Positions 26,201 through 36,674 of a DNA stretch of 64,000 nucleotides are shown here, piece by piece. Origin of the DNA: Drosophila miranda (Eukaryota > Arthropoda > Insecta > Diptera > Drosophilidae); contig NC_046674.1 in the NCBI RefSeq assembly GCF_003369915.1, positions 19,843,657 to 19,907,656 on the forward strand, in the 5' to 3' direction. The notes under the pieces were generated by a model that was not told the DNA's origin, searched no databases, and saw only the letters and a list, made by a program, of their open reading frames with translations. Both the position numbers and the translations under genes were made by a program. Each line of letters starts with the position of its first letter. Position 1 is the stretch's first letter.

Positions 26201-27430
26201 GGACAGATGTTTCAGTTTTGCTTTTTTCAAGCTTTATGCGTCTTTTTTTTGTTGCCTCGCTCTCCCTCTTTCACCCTCTCTATCTCTCCCTGTCTCTGTC
26301 TTTCTCGTGCCGACTGAGTTAACTGATATTATGGATGCTTTATTATTGTGTGTGCTGTGTGCTGTGTGCCTGTGCCACCGCCACCCGCCTCCACCGATGC
26401 CCGGCCGGTGTGTATTCCTGCATCTGTTATCCTGACAGCAGGACTCTTCCGCACCAGCACCAGCGACCGCGCCCGCTCCCGCACCCGCACGCTGGGGAGG
26501 TAATCGATCTCATGTGGTTTATTTACATCCGTTATGGAAATTCACTTTTCGCTCGCTCTGCTTTTGTTTTATGAATTGGCTTTGTAGTGCCTTCGTCCTT
26601 CGTCCTTCGTCCCAGGTCCTTCGTGCCGATATCCCCGCTGCTTGTATTGATGACAATTGCAGTTTTTGGCATGCAGCTGGACACATTTACATCCGCTGTG
26701 TGTGCGCCCCTCTTTTAACAACAGATTTTTTTGTCGCTCTTCTCTTCCCTCTCGCTCGCTCTTTGTTATTCTTTTTTGTGGAACCACCAGAGTATATACG
26801 GATTCACTCTTTTTCATTTTTCATTTTATTTGCAGGCAAGCGGAAATGAAATACTTTTCCCAGTGCTTTAATATTTTAGTTTGGCAAATAATGTCCGGAT
26901 CGGATAGCGAATAGATATTTTGGTGAGCCCTACACGTCGTACTACCACAGGTATTTTCTGGCTAAAAGACATTTCAGATAATTCATTCGTTATGGTATAT
27001 TACGTGGAAACTTCTTTTATCTTTACACAGAAGTTCTCACAATGGTTCTCACATTGCCGTTCAACCCTGCGCTCATCTAAATGTAAATGTAAATGTAAGT
27101 CATTTAATGTAATCTTGAGACATTCAAATACATGCATGTAGTATGTTTTATGGAGCACAACGCGGATATCAAGGAGGATATCAAATTGTATCTACGAGTC
27201 CAATTTAATTATAAGCCACGCAAGGCTCATCAAAGTTTCAGCGGCGACTGTGGCCGGTGCTGCAGGTGCAAATGCAGAACCTTCCATCGCCTGACCAGTC
27301 GCCAGTCGCCAGTCGTCAGTCGTCAGCGATCCGAGAGCTCATTTTCGGTTCCACATTATTATTATCCACGCTTTGAGCCAGAGCGCTAAGTCCGGTTCGG
27401 GTTTAGGTTCGGCTTCGGGTTCGGGGCTGC

Positions 27431-27555
27431 GACTGGGGACTGCCGACCGCGGACTGTGGACTGTGGACTGCCGACTGTGGACTGCGGACAGCGGACTGTG
27501 GACTGCCGACTGTGGACTGCGGACTGCGGACTGCGGACTTTGGACTGCGGACCGC
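27431..27555. repeat. Heptamer minisatellite GGACTG(T/C)
   Basis: About 16-17 tandem copies of a GGACTGT/GGACTGC unit, some with an extra C, followed after 60 bases by a related TGCGAC hexamer run (27624-27648). All frames are open through it because of the repeat, so the shadow frames on both strands are not genes. Confidence 0.85.
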
Positions 27556-28547
27556 TCTACAATTCATTTGCAAAGCGTATCCAAAAATGTTGATGGGATT
27601 ATTATATGTTGTTGATCTCGGGACTGCGACTGCGACTGCGACTGTGACTGGGGGGACTGGGCACTTCGAACTGCAGGTGGAATCTCTCAAGGCAGGTCTT
27701 TATCTTTTTAATGCTTTTGGATTGCTTTGTGTTTCCCCCCTGGTTTTTTGGTCGGTTTTAAGCATTAATTTATGTATTAAAAATTAGAAATCCGTGTGGA
27801 CAGGTGAATCTTTCCCCCCGGTAGAAATGTATAATTTAAAGTATAGATCGGTCTTGAGGAAAGAACAGGTATGTGGGGGATATTGAATGAAAACCTTTCC
27901 CAGAGCGAATCGGTACAGTTCTCGCTATTTATCCTTTGAATATTTTCCCATTTCCCATTTGAAAAGAAAGAAAAAAACCAAACAGCGGATAACTGAATAC
28001 CCGAATACATTCCGTTGCCGTCTAAATCCTAGCTCATTGTCATTCATCATATAAATCAAAATTCACACCGAGACAGGACATGGGCCTCCGACTGAACCAT
28101 GAACCAGGAACCAGGAACCAAAGCATTCGATTGTATGCAAAAAAAAAACGGCAAAACAATAATGAAAATGGATTTGAATGGAGTGAAATGCCGCAGGTGG
28201 CCGCAAACAGTCGGCCGGCCGGCCTCTGTCCCGTTTGTAGTCGTCGTTCGCTTTTCAAGTGTTTGCCTTTGCAGTTGGACAAATTTACATGCGCGCCTCG
28301 CACACAATGAGGACGGCGGCTGACCATGCCGACCGAACGGGATGTTGGCCAGGGCCTGGCCAGGGCCAGGATGGGGCGACTGCAGGTAGCCAGTGGCACC
28401 GCATCGTACACGGTAGAGAGGAGAGAGGAGAGAGGAGAAAGGAGAACGGACAGCTACTACATACTACTATCTGGAATGTCCCGACACTGGGACACACGTC
28501 GATATTCAAATAGTGCCCCGACCGACCAGCTGAAGGCATCCCAGCAA

Positions 28548-28550
<3 letters not shown>

Positions 28551-28580
<30 letters not shown>
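28551..28580. repeat. (CA)n dinucleotide repeat
   Basis: Fifteen CA units, followed by a short TGTGTGGC duplication at 28590-28610. Confidence 0.9.
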
Positions 28581-28582
<2 letters not shown>

Positions 28583-30238
28583 TATCTGGCTGTGTGTGGC
28601 TGTGTGTGGCTCTCTGTACGGGTACATCATTTAAATGATGGAAAAATGTAAAGGGATGTTGGGTCGGGTCGTGTGATTTCCGCTTTGGACATTGCTTTAT
28701 CCTTTGTGAGTGCGAAAGTGCGTGAAAGGTGTCCGTTCCCTTTGTTGAAAATATTTTAATTAAATGGACTGAGTTAAGCCCTGTGGGTAGCCGGAGAGAG
28801 GTAGAGAGACGGAGACGTATCGGTCCGCTGCAATGGCAAATCAATCAATTCCAGGCAAATGCGGTCAAAATGCAATGCTCCATTAAATAAACCATAAAAT
28901 GAAAACCAGACCAACAAAAAAAAAAAACAATTTCTTTGTAGTGGGCCAGGCAGATTCCAGCCAGGGTTTAAGGTTGAAGTGAGTTTTTAAGAGCCTTTTC
29001 GATTGCACAATTTGCCAAGTGCTGCTGCTATTCCCCGCAATTTGTTTGCCATTTCGAAAGCGCTTACGTTATGACAGTTGATCAAGTGAGACGTTACGTT
29101 AAAAGCATGGCCAAGCGGTTGCAGACCCTTCGATACCCTACCCACCTGATACGTATCGCGGGCATGGGTCAAATGGATTTTGATGCATTCTCGATGAATG
29201 CAAATCTGAACCAATGGACACTCCCACGTAATTGAAGAAGAGTGCCTGCCAGTTGGGGCTAGGTGTGCACAATATTCCAAATGCCTGCTATCAAATGCTC
29301 CTTTTCAACACTCGCACTAAAATTGCATATCAAAAGGGCCACGCCCAGTCCCCTCGGACTCCCCCACAGTGAGTGCAAAAATGCATTTGCATGCATTGCT
29401 GAACAAGCAGGGAGAGGACACTTGAATTTTTCGCAGCCAAACTAAAAACGCAAAACGTTCAAAAAACGACAAAAGAGCATCAGGGCAGAGCCCGTCGGTT
29501 GGGGTGGGGCTTCTGTCACCTGTTTTTGCCGCGAGATGAGCAAGGGTGCTGTGCCGTGCCGGAGAGAGGGTACGTGGCGGCTCATTTGCATGCGATTGAA
29601 AAGCGCGGAATCAAAGTGCATAGAAAGGAAAAACAACAAGCAATTGGCAATGGATTTTCCTGCGTTTGAGTGTGGTGTGTGTGAGTGTGTGTGTGAGTGC
29701 GGGATGCTGGCTAATTAAAAGCACATCAAAAGCGCACAGAATTTGCATAGCAAACGAAACGAAACGAAACGAAACGCGAAAATTAAATAGAAATTGTTAG
29801 TTGCACTTTTTCCTTTTCGTTTCGTTTCCTCAAAGCTTGCTGCCAATGCCAAAAATAAAAAGTTTCTCATGAATAGCTGTCGTGGGTTTGTCGAGGAACA
29901 CGCGGCAGGGACAGATCGTCCAATAAATGTCAGCGGAACAAACTTTGTTCGCCAACTATTTTTATAATTAAACAAACTGATTGTGATAAGTAGGAAACTG
30001 AATGCAAAACTTATTTCAATGGCCCACTGCAAGGTCTGAGCGTAATTAGGAAAACGTCAAAGTTCTCAATAGCTTTTTTTTCAGCCCAAGGCCTTGAGAC
30101 ATCATCTCGACTCGGCCGCCAGTTGGCCTTTGACAGCCCTAGCGACACACTCATAAGCTTCTGTACAGTCATTGGCATACATATGTATGTATGGCTTTAA
30201 TTGAGTTATATACAACTATTTTTAAACTATCAACTAAA

Positions 30239-30622
30239 CTATGCTACAGGTTTGCTTGTGCTGGCGCTTGTGCTGGTTGCTGCTGCCGCTGCCGCTGCCG
30301 CCTGCGAGGCGTGATGCTTGGCCACAGCCTCCTGGGCCTTGCTCAGTTGAATGTAACCTTCGTGGGCCCGGGATCGCAGCTCACTCTCCACGCTCTTGTT
30401 GACCGACTTGGAAATGACTGCCTTGATTTTCTGTGTCTCATTGAACTTGCCCTTCTTCGCCTGGATGGGTGCATCTGTAAGCGAAACAATTGATGCACAA
30501 TGCACTGGGCAGCAGGCCACTTGTTGCTACTCACTGGATCGTCGTGTGAATGCGGCTTGCTTTTGCTTCTTCTTTGCCATCGCCGCCGGCATTTTGGCTT
30601 TCTTGAATTTCCCCTGTGGCAT
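30239..30622 (-). CDS. UPF0390 / Leydig cell tumour 10 kDa-like protein
   Basis: Minus-strand exons 30622-30535 and 30474-30239, about 107 residues, with a GTGAGT donor and a TTACAG acceptor. The protein starts MPQGKFKKAKMPAAMAKKKQ, which fits the strongly basic N-terminus (M-x-Q-G-K-x-K) of this small family (C19orf53 in human). The middle is lysine-rich (QAKKGKFNETQKIKAVISKS) and the tail is an Ala/Ser/Thr low-complexity segment ending SKPVA. The family is nuclear or nucleolar by composition and its biochemical role is not established. The length suits the family. It heads a run of minus-strand genes with housekeeping-type promoters. Confidence 0.75.
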
Positions 30623-30699
30623 CTTTAAATGTGTTGTTTTTTTATATATTGTATTTATAAAACGAAAATAATTCGCAGCACGTTGTTTTGGTTGGTTGT

Positions 30700-30772
30700 T
30701 AGTGTGGCCGTTCGCTGAGAAATCGATCACTTTTGCGGGCTGCCAACTTGGCTCACTGCCCGAACAGCTGTT
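30700..30772 (-). promoter_or_regulatory. Housekeeping-type promoter of the UPF0390 gene
   Basis: Lying 80-150 bases upstream of the start codon, this region holds a near-match to Motif 1 at 30700-30710 (one mismatch, read on the minus strand as CGGCCACACTA), an ATCGAT core at 30722, and a perfect AACAGCTGTT (Drosophila core-promoter Motif 5) at 30763-30772. There is no TATA box. The combination is typical of broad, constitutive fly promoters. Confidence 0.55.
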
Positions 30773-30849
30773 TGTAGCAAATGGGCGCGCACATTTAAAA
30801 ATCTCAGAAATAGTTTCCAAACTTTGAGCCGCCTCTAATTGAATTTGCA

Positions 30850-31397
30850 GAAACATTTCAGAAATTCGTGTTTTGGGCCGTAGTTTTTTTGTTTATTTTC
30901 GATTGCAGGCTCGCTTAATTATAACTTGAATTATTTAACATATATTTTGTTTGCATACTGCTTGCTTTAAACTAATAAACTAAATACAAGGGGGGTTACA
31001 TTCAATGCCAAACTTAAGTTGTTCGCAATAATCGTTTTTTAACAAGAAATGAGTAACATTTAAAAGCGCTGAATAATTTGTTTATATGCCAGTTAAATGG
31101 GATTCATTATCCTTGTATGTTTGTGTGAGTGTGTGTGTGTGTACATGTATATGTATATATATATTTATAAATATTGTATTTCCGTTTAGTTCTCTTCGAT
31201 TTTCTTACTTTTGTTGTTGTCTTTGCTCACTTGGTGATTAAACAGAGTTTTTAACGTTCATAATTTTCTTTTTTTTTATAAAAATTGTTTTACAAAAATC
31301 ATTATTTATACTCATATATGTATGCGTGTGTCTGTGTGTGTGTGTGTGTGTGAGTGTGTGTATGTTTTGGGCTTGTATATGTGTATAAATAAAACAA
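30850..31397. other. AT-rich intergenic DNA and Syntaxin 13 3' UTR
   Basis: This is AT-rich, with GT repeats at 31122-31142 and 31326-31352. The part next to 31397 is presumably the 3' UTR of the minus-strand Syntaxin 13 gene. I see no coding potential. Confidence 0.5.
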
Positions 31398-32317
31398 TTA
31401 ACTGCTCAATTTGGCAACAATAATGCCAGTTACAATTAAACCTATTATCACAGCAATCACTAAAAGGATCAGAATCTTGCGACGATAGCTCTGACGACTT
31501 CTAGCCGCCTTTGCCAGCTCCGAATGTCCGTCCTCCACATTGGTGGCGGTCTGCTCAATACTGTTCTCAATGAAATCTAGCCAGTCAATGAAAATTGTTA
31601 GAATTGCATCAGTTAGAATCAAGGCTTTGCACTCTGTTTTGGCCACTCACCCATTTGCTCGCCCTGCTCGTGCACGAGTCCACTCAGCTTGGTGAATATC
31701 TGGTTGACGTCGATGATATCAGACTCGATCTGCTCCACTTGACGATGCCGCTCGACCAGCATGTCGTGCTCCTGCTGCAGACCAGCCTGCTCCTGGCGCT
31801 GCTGCTGGAGTAGCTCGGCTCGGACAGATACCTCCGCCTCGTGCTCGGAGCCCAGGGCCTGTTGGTAGCTCTGTCGCATAGCGGATGAGATCCGCCTCTG
31901 CAAGTTTGAGTACTTCTCGACCACGCTATGGAACTCGCGCGTCAGCTTCTCCAGCTGGAGCTTCTGCTGGCGATCGCCGTGCCTGACGACGCCCTGCAGG
32001 CGTTGCAGGTCCACGGTGATGGTCTGAATCTTGGCGTTCGTCTTTGTATTGATGCTGTGCACTTTGTCCCGCAGCGTCGGCAGATCTTTGGGCGTGCCAA
32101 TCAGCTTCAGTTGCTTCTCCAGCTGCTTGGTGCTGCTGAGCACGGCCGTTATGTTGTGCCCAATGTCCTCGCTGAGGGACATGAACTCTGTGGGACTGAA
32201 GCCAGAGGAGCCGCCTGGAGCGGCGAAGCTCACTTCGGGCGTGATACTCTCTGCCGTTGCCCCGTAATCGCGGTGCGGGGCACCACCACCCGTTGGATTG
32301 TTCAAGGCCTGGGACAT
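31398..32317 (-). CDS. Syx13: Syntaxin 13, endosomal SNARE
   Basis: Minus-strand exons 32317-31651 and 31576-31398, about 281 residues. The N-terminal part after a flexible leader (ALNNPTGGGAPHRDYGATAE) is helical and fits the Habc domain (FMSLSEDIGHNITAVLSSTK onward). The Qa-SNARE motif follows a coiled coil, with HRQVEQIESDIIDVNQIFTK holding the central glutamine layer region. The protein ends in a C-terminal membrane anchor (ILILLVIAVIIGLIVTGIIV) with only five residues beyond it, the tail-anchored syntaxin layout. The single intron is phase 1 after GEQM. In flies this protein acts in endosome fusion and recycling. Gene order with RpS4 and SRm160 matches my memory of the D. melanogaster locus, supporting Syx13 over Syx7. 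Confidence 0.92.
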
Positions 32318-32816
32318 GACTGCTCTGCTGCTGCTGCTTTTGCTGCTGTTCTGTGTTCTGTGTTCTGTGTTCGCTGGGCTGGCTGGATGACGCGACTGTG
32401 CGGCTATGTGGAGTATTAGATAGTTGAAAATGGGGCGACAAATAAACCCGCAGACGGTTCACGTTGCCTCGCTCTGCATTACACAAACAAACAAACAGAC
32501 AAATCCCTACAAATGATTCACATATGAAGAAGTGCTCGTTGCTTTTGTTGTTCTTTCCACACACGAACTTATCAACATATGATGTGTAGGCATTGGGCTG
32601 TGTGAGTGTGTGTATCGGTGGGGCCACTCGCACGCACTCACACAGCCACACGCGTGCGGGTTAGTAAGCAGACGGAGAATAGCAACAGCTTTCCTATGGT
32701 TTCCGCCTGGCAGCAAGATTTAGTTACCTAGGATTTACTTCGAAGCGAGTTTTCTTTTCTTCTTTTCTGCCTCCCCAATTGTCAATGTACAAAGCAGTGT
32801 GTACAATGTACAAATA

Positions 32817-32908
32817 CTGAAATCGATAAAACTTATTTCTCAGCTGATTTTTAGCTCGATAACTGAAATCGATAGAGCTTATTATCCAGCTGATGTGTAG
32901 CTCGATAC
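32817..32908. repeat. Tandem 46-bp duplication with ATCGATA sites
   Basis: Two adjacent copies of a 46-base unit (32817-32862 and 32863-32908) share CTGAAATCGATA, CAGCTGAT and TAGCTCGATA, with scattered differences between them. Each contains DRE-like ATCGATA cores and a Motif-5-like CAGCTG. The pair lies about 500 bases upstream of the Syntaxin 13 start codon. Confidence 0.75.
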
Positions 32909-32910
32909 AA

Positions 32911-33715
32911 AAATTCAAAAATCCACCAAAAGGACTTTTACGTTCCTTTTCCTCTTTGTTCTTACTTCCTTTTTTCTTACTCATACATGCACACATGAGC
33001 TGAGCACATTGGGTGTGCTCCACCCCCGTGCACGTGCCGATTGCTGCCATCCAGGCGGGCCTCCGCATCGAACCTGTAGAGGCCCAATCAGACCCGAGTC
33101 CTCGATTCGCTACACGTAGGAGCCACTTCAACATGCATCTTATCCTTCCTCTTTAGTGTGAAAAAACAACATCTTTCGACAATGGGCTAATCGATTTCTA
33201 TCGTATTCCTTGATTTTGTTATTCGGTTGCATATTACTAGCTAAATATAACCCTCAGCACTGAATATATAATTTTAGCATACAGATCAATCCATTTTCTA
33301 CAAGATTGGCTCATTTGAAGGACTCCCTTGTATTGGATTGTTTATAAAATAAGTTTTAAACAAAAGCAGTATTGGGTCGTTCACGAACCAGAAATGAACC
33401 AAATGAATAAATTCACCCACTTGCAGTGTGCCCAAAGCTTTTGGCGGCTCATCGATGCTGGCGGCAAAAAAGCTATAAAATTGGGCGCCAACTTTCGCAC
33501 AGAAGGAAATTTATGGGTTTTATATGATCATGGAAGCGATTCTTTTAGGTGATTGGGGAGGGGGTGACAGCCCTGGCTCCGCGAGCATCAAACAAAAAAA
33601 AACACATGCTTTACGTTCTTGGTTTTTAATTCCGTAGCTTAACGTACAGAGCTCTGCAACAAGGTAAAAGTCCTTTTTACTCCTGTCCCCTATCCAGCAT
33701 TCGCTCTTATTTTTT
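32911..33715. other. Syx13-RpS4 intergenic region
   Basis: About 800 bases with no supported gene. A 74-codon plus-strand frame (33328-33552) has no family resemblance and no clear promoter. Scattered ATCGAT cores (33190, 33452) are present. The last part is the RpS4 3' flank, and RpS4 stops at 33716. Confidence 0.5.
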
Positions 33716-35159
33716 TTAGTGGGTCTTGGCGGCCAGACGCTTGTCGCGCTCCTCCGAAATGCTCAGCTTGACACCCTTGCCCTTTGGCAGGGAGATGTAG
33801 GGCTTGCTGCCCTTGCCAATGATGAACACGTTGGTCAAACGGGTGGCAAACACATGACCCTGAGAGTCCTTGATGTGCACAATATCGAAGGATCCGGGAT
33901 GACGCTCACGGTTGACAACGGTGCCGACACGTCCCAAATTCCTGCCTCCGGTGATCATGCACAGATTGCCTATGGATGGAATTGAAAATACCTCGATTAG
34001 TTCTCAACGAAATACGTAAAGCGCGAGTTGAGTTGTAATTGCACGTAAAGTTACTGAAACGGCTGTGGAATGCTCAGATCAGAGACCGTCGTGACAAAAA
34101 TTGCTTTTGGCTTAGTATTTGAACCACGCAACTTGGAATTTTAGCGCTTTGTGGTCTTCGAACCAGCCAGAGAGGATTTCTGCTCCGTCCAAGGGCGCTT
34201 ACCCGAATCGAACTTGATGTAGTCGGTGATCTTGCCGGTGGCAATGTCAACCTGCACGGTGTCGTTGGCATGGATGAGAGGATCGGGGTAGCGGATGGTG
34301 CGACCGTCGTGTGTGACCAGGAATGGAACACCCTTGGCTCCCAACTGGTTCTTCTTGACCTTGCACAGCTTGTACTGCAAAAGAACATTGAAAAGTACAT
34401 TTAGTTACTTTCACACGTAGATGGGTTTTCAATTTGAATGTAATTGCACGTAAAAGTTACTGAAATGGCTGCGGAATGCACAGATCAGTGACCGTCGTAA
34501 CAAAAATTGCTTTGGGCTTCATTTTGAACCAATGAACGTATTGCAAATGACATAAATCGGTCTTCGATAAAGCCAGACATCTTTTCACAAGTTTTTCAAC
34601 ACACCTTGGCCTCCTCAGCGGAGATGCGGTGAATGGTGAAACGTCCCTTCACGTCGTAGACCAGACGGAAGAACTCACCGGTCTTCTCGAGAGTGATGAC
34701 ATCTATAAAAGTGTAGAAGAATATGTTAGCATACAAATCAGTTTGTGGCTATCTCCGGGCAGAACTTACCCATGAAGCCAGCTGGGTAGGTGGGATCGGT
34801 GCGAACCTTTCCGTCAACCTTGACCAGACGCTGCATGACAATCTTGGTCACCTCAGCACCGTTCAGGGCGTACTTGAGACGATTTCTCAAGAAGATCAGG
34901 AGGGGCAGCGACTCGCGCAGCTTGTGTGGGCCGGTCGACGGACGTGGGGCGAAAGCTCCCCCAAGTTTGTCCAACATCCATGCCTTGGGTGCGGCTAAAC
35001 GCTTCAAATGCTTCTTAGGGCCACGTGCCTGCAAAACAATTCCCATAAGTTAATACACTAACACTCAATTCCATGGGACTCTGCGATGGGCAGCACAAAC
35101 AAAATTTCGCTCATTGCATTCGTTTAACTTGCAAATCAGCACCCGGCGATGCTTACCAT
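33716..35159 (-). CDS. RpS4: Ribosomal protein S4 (eS4)
   Basis: Minus-strand exons 35159-35157, 35028-34770, 34702-34605, 34374-34203 and 33969-33716 give exactly 261 residues, the usual fly RpS4 length. The protein reads [20 protein letters not shown] and ends [14 protein letters not shown]. It carries the N-terminal region, the S4 RNA-binding segment ([20 protein letters not shown]), the central S4e domain and the C-terminal KOW region ([20 protein letters not shown]). It is a small-subunit protein of the cytosolic ribosome. The first coding exon holds only the initiator ATG, so translation control sequences are separated from the body by an intron. Introns 3 and 4 carry a duplicated snoRNA-like element. 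Confidence 0.98.
34031..34128 (-). ncRNA. Candidate intronic snoRNA, copy A (RpS4 intron 4)
   Basis: This block lies wholly in the fourth intron of RpS4 and has a close copy in intron 3 (34436-34532). About 80 bases match, with six substitutions and one indel, while the flanks differ. Read on the host strand it runs from a GGTTCAAA start through GCAATTTTTGTCACGAC and TTTCAGTAAC to an ACA triplet (34036-34034). An H/ACA-type 3' hairpin closed by GTCAC/GTAAC and an ACA box is possible, but I cannot define an H box with confidence. Ribosomal-protein introns are the usual hosts of fly snoRNAs. Confidence 0.5.
34436..34532 (-). ncRNA. Candidate intronic snoRNA, copy B (RpS4 intron 3)
   Basis: The second copy of the element in intron 4. 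On the host strand it shows a perfect GTTAC/GTAAC stem around a 37-base loop containing GACGGTCACTGATCTG, and ends at an ACA (34441-34439). Copy A has a mismatch in this stem. The conservation of the interior between copies in otherwise unalignable introns argues for a retained RNA. The class (H/ACA rather than C/D) is a guess from the ACA box and stem. Confidence 0.5.
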
Positions 35160-35465
35160 CTTTACGTTTCAATATATTGTGCGGGCGGTAACTAAAAAAA
35201 AAATGTAAAAAAAACTTTGAGCTATGTGTAAATAAATATACTTTGAATGTCGACTTGTAAGTTGAGCCGCTAGAAGCCGCTTTAATACAACCGATTCACT
35301 AGGCTTTTATTTCAGCATAACATCACTGTTAATTGGGGTGGCCCATTGGCTGCCCATTTTATTTGTCATTCTACAATAATAAACAGTGATGGCCGAATTA
35401 TAAGCGAATTATTTTAACACGTACCGTCCGTCTTGCAATACAACAGGAAAAGGAAGAGTAAGCGA

Positions 35466-35550
35466 CAGTGTGACCGCGGACTTATCGATACAAAGTACGG
35501 TCTGACCCTCAAAAATATACTGAAATATACCGATGAAAAATATACCATCG
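35466..35550. promoter_or_regulatory. Motif 1 + DRE + Motif 6 cluster upstream of RpS4
   Basis: Within 85 bases lie a perfect Motif 1 (35466-35476, reverse of CGGTCACACTG), a perfect TATCGATA DRE (35483-35490), the palindromic-looking GGTCTGACCCTC (35499-35510) and a Motif 6 match (35523-35533, reverse of TCGGTATATTT). It is about 310 bases upstream of the RpS4 ATG. A related module occurs inverted before Nopp140 (56357-56418). Confidence 0.6.
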
Positions 35551-35639
35551 ACGTAGAGGGGGAAAAAGAGAGCAAGTCCCAACAACAGAGAGCAAATATC
35601 CCATTAAACGGCTACCGATAATATCGACTGCTGCGCGAC

Positions 35640-36674
35640 AACTAGAAATTGTTTGAAATTGAATCGGTGCTAAGGATATGAATGCTAATTTAATAAATTG
35701 ATGAAAAGGAACAGTCAGCGATGTGAAGTCTTTGGAGACTAGAAAATATGAATATGGATACATTTTTCATCATTTATCATCAGCGGAGTTCTTTTAACAG
35801 TCCAGAAAAATCGAGGCTATTTTTTTTGTTGTTTACATGTGTTGTATATCACCAATAACAGCGACTTTTGCTTCTTCTTATCGGTGCACAGGGTAGCTTT
35901 AGAAAAATATTGGTATTCTTGTGGGCTAAGTATGTCGATAGTATTTTTGGATAGTGTAACCAGAGCAAAACTGCGGGAAAAACTAAAATATATATAAAAT
36001 AATACTGATTCTTTTTATTTCGGTATTTTGTGTCGAACACAGGGCTTCGTTCGAATTTTATTAAAATACTTCAGATGTTATTCGAAATTTTAGCAAAACT
36101 GGCACTAATTTTACAATTGTGTTTATTTCTCAATAGTTAATGCTCTCTCATACACACTCTTCTTGTTTTAGGCATTAATAATTACATTTTGTAAAACCTA
36201 CTTATAAATTAAACTGGAGGCAACATTACAAATTGCCGAATAGATCTTTTCTTTCTTTTATAAAACCACTTGGGGGCTGCATATCGTGTATGGGTTATTA
36301 TTATTTTCTTATTTTTTTGTTTGTTTGTTTTTTTTTTTTGTTTGTACATAATACAAATTGTATTCATTTGCTTAATGTTTGCGTGGTTTTATAGTAGCTA
36401 TCCTGTGTTTAGGCAATGAACTTAAAGGTATGAAATACATTTTCAGAAATACAATGTATACGATCAATGAATGTTGTTTAGTTGGTGTGTATGTAAATGT
36501 AGTTTTTAATAATTTTAATGGCTTCGTTCGTCTGTCTGTTCTTTGAGGGCTAAGGAGTTCTTCAACTGCGTGCGTGCATGTGTGTGAGCGGGCGATTGGG
36601 TGCAGTGCATCCAGGGGGTGTCTGTGTGTCTGGGCATGGGCAATGCAATTATTTTCGTATAGTCTGTGTGTGGT
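35640..36674. other. AT-rich spacer and SRm160 3' UTR
   Basis: No coding gene. Around 35925-36015 are further CGATAGT and CGGTATTTT promoter-like motifs of uncertain meaning. The right-hand part, with long T runs (36316-36341) and GT-rich sequence, is presumably 3' UTR of the minus-strand SRm160 gene. Confidence 0.5.

Larger units (their letters stand above)
19480..30230. other. Long non-coding region, no supported gene
   Basis: Nearly 11 kb with no gene I can defend. It contains microsatellites and AT-rich blocks with many TTAATTA/ATTA homeodomain-type cores (for example 21780-22300). A GAGA-rich palindromic cluster (20400-20620) and a heptamer minisatellite (27431-27555) are listed separately. 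A loose direct repeat of about 25 bases occurs at 20737 and 20886 (ATCAAA-GTGATCCATCTC). All open frames are low-complexity or shadows. Confidence 0.55.

Noticed and set aside
29097-29160. tRNA-like words (GGCCAAGCGGTT) in non-coding DNA
   Set aside because: No anticodon stem, T-loop or acceptor stem can be folded around them.
31926-32651. 241-codon minus-strand frame over the Syntaxin 13 5' end
   Set aside because: It overlaps the first Syntaxin 13 exon in another frame and encodes only low-complexity Gln/Arg/His sequence.
34141-34202. Extension of an RpS4 exon through intron 4 (ending SKTTKR)
   Set aside because: The conserved RpS4 sequence continues only after splicing to 33969. The extension is intron sequence.
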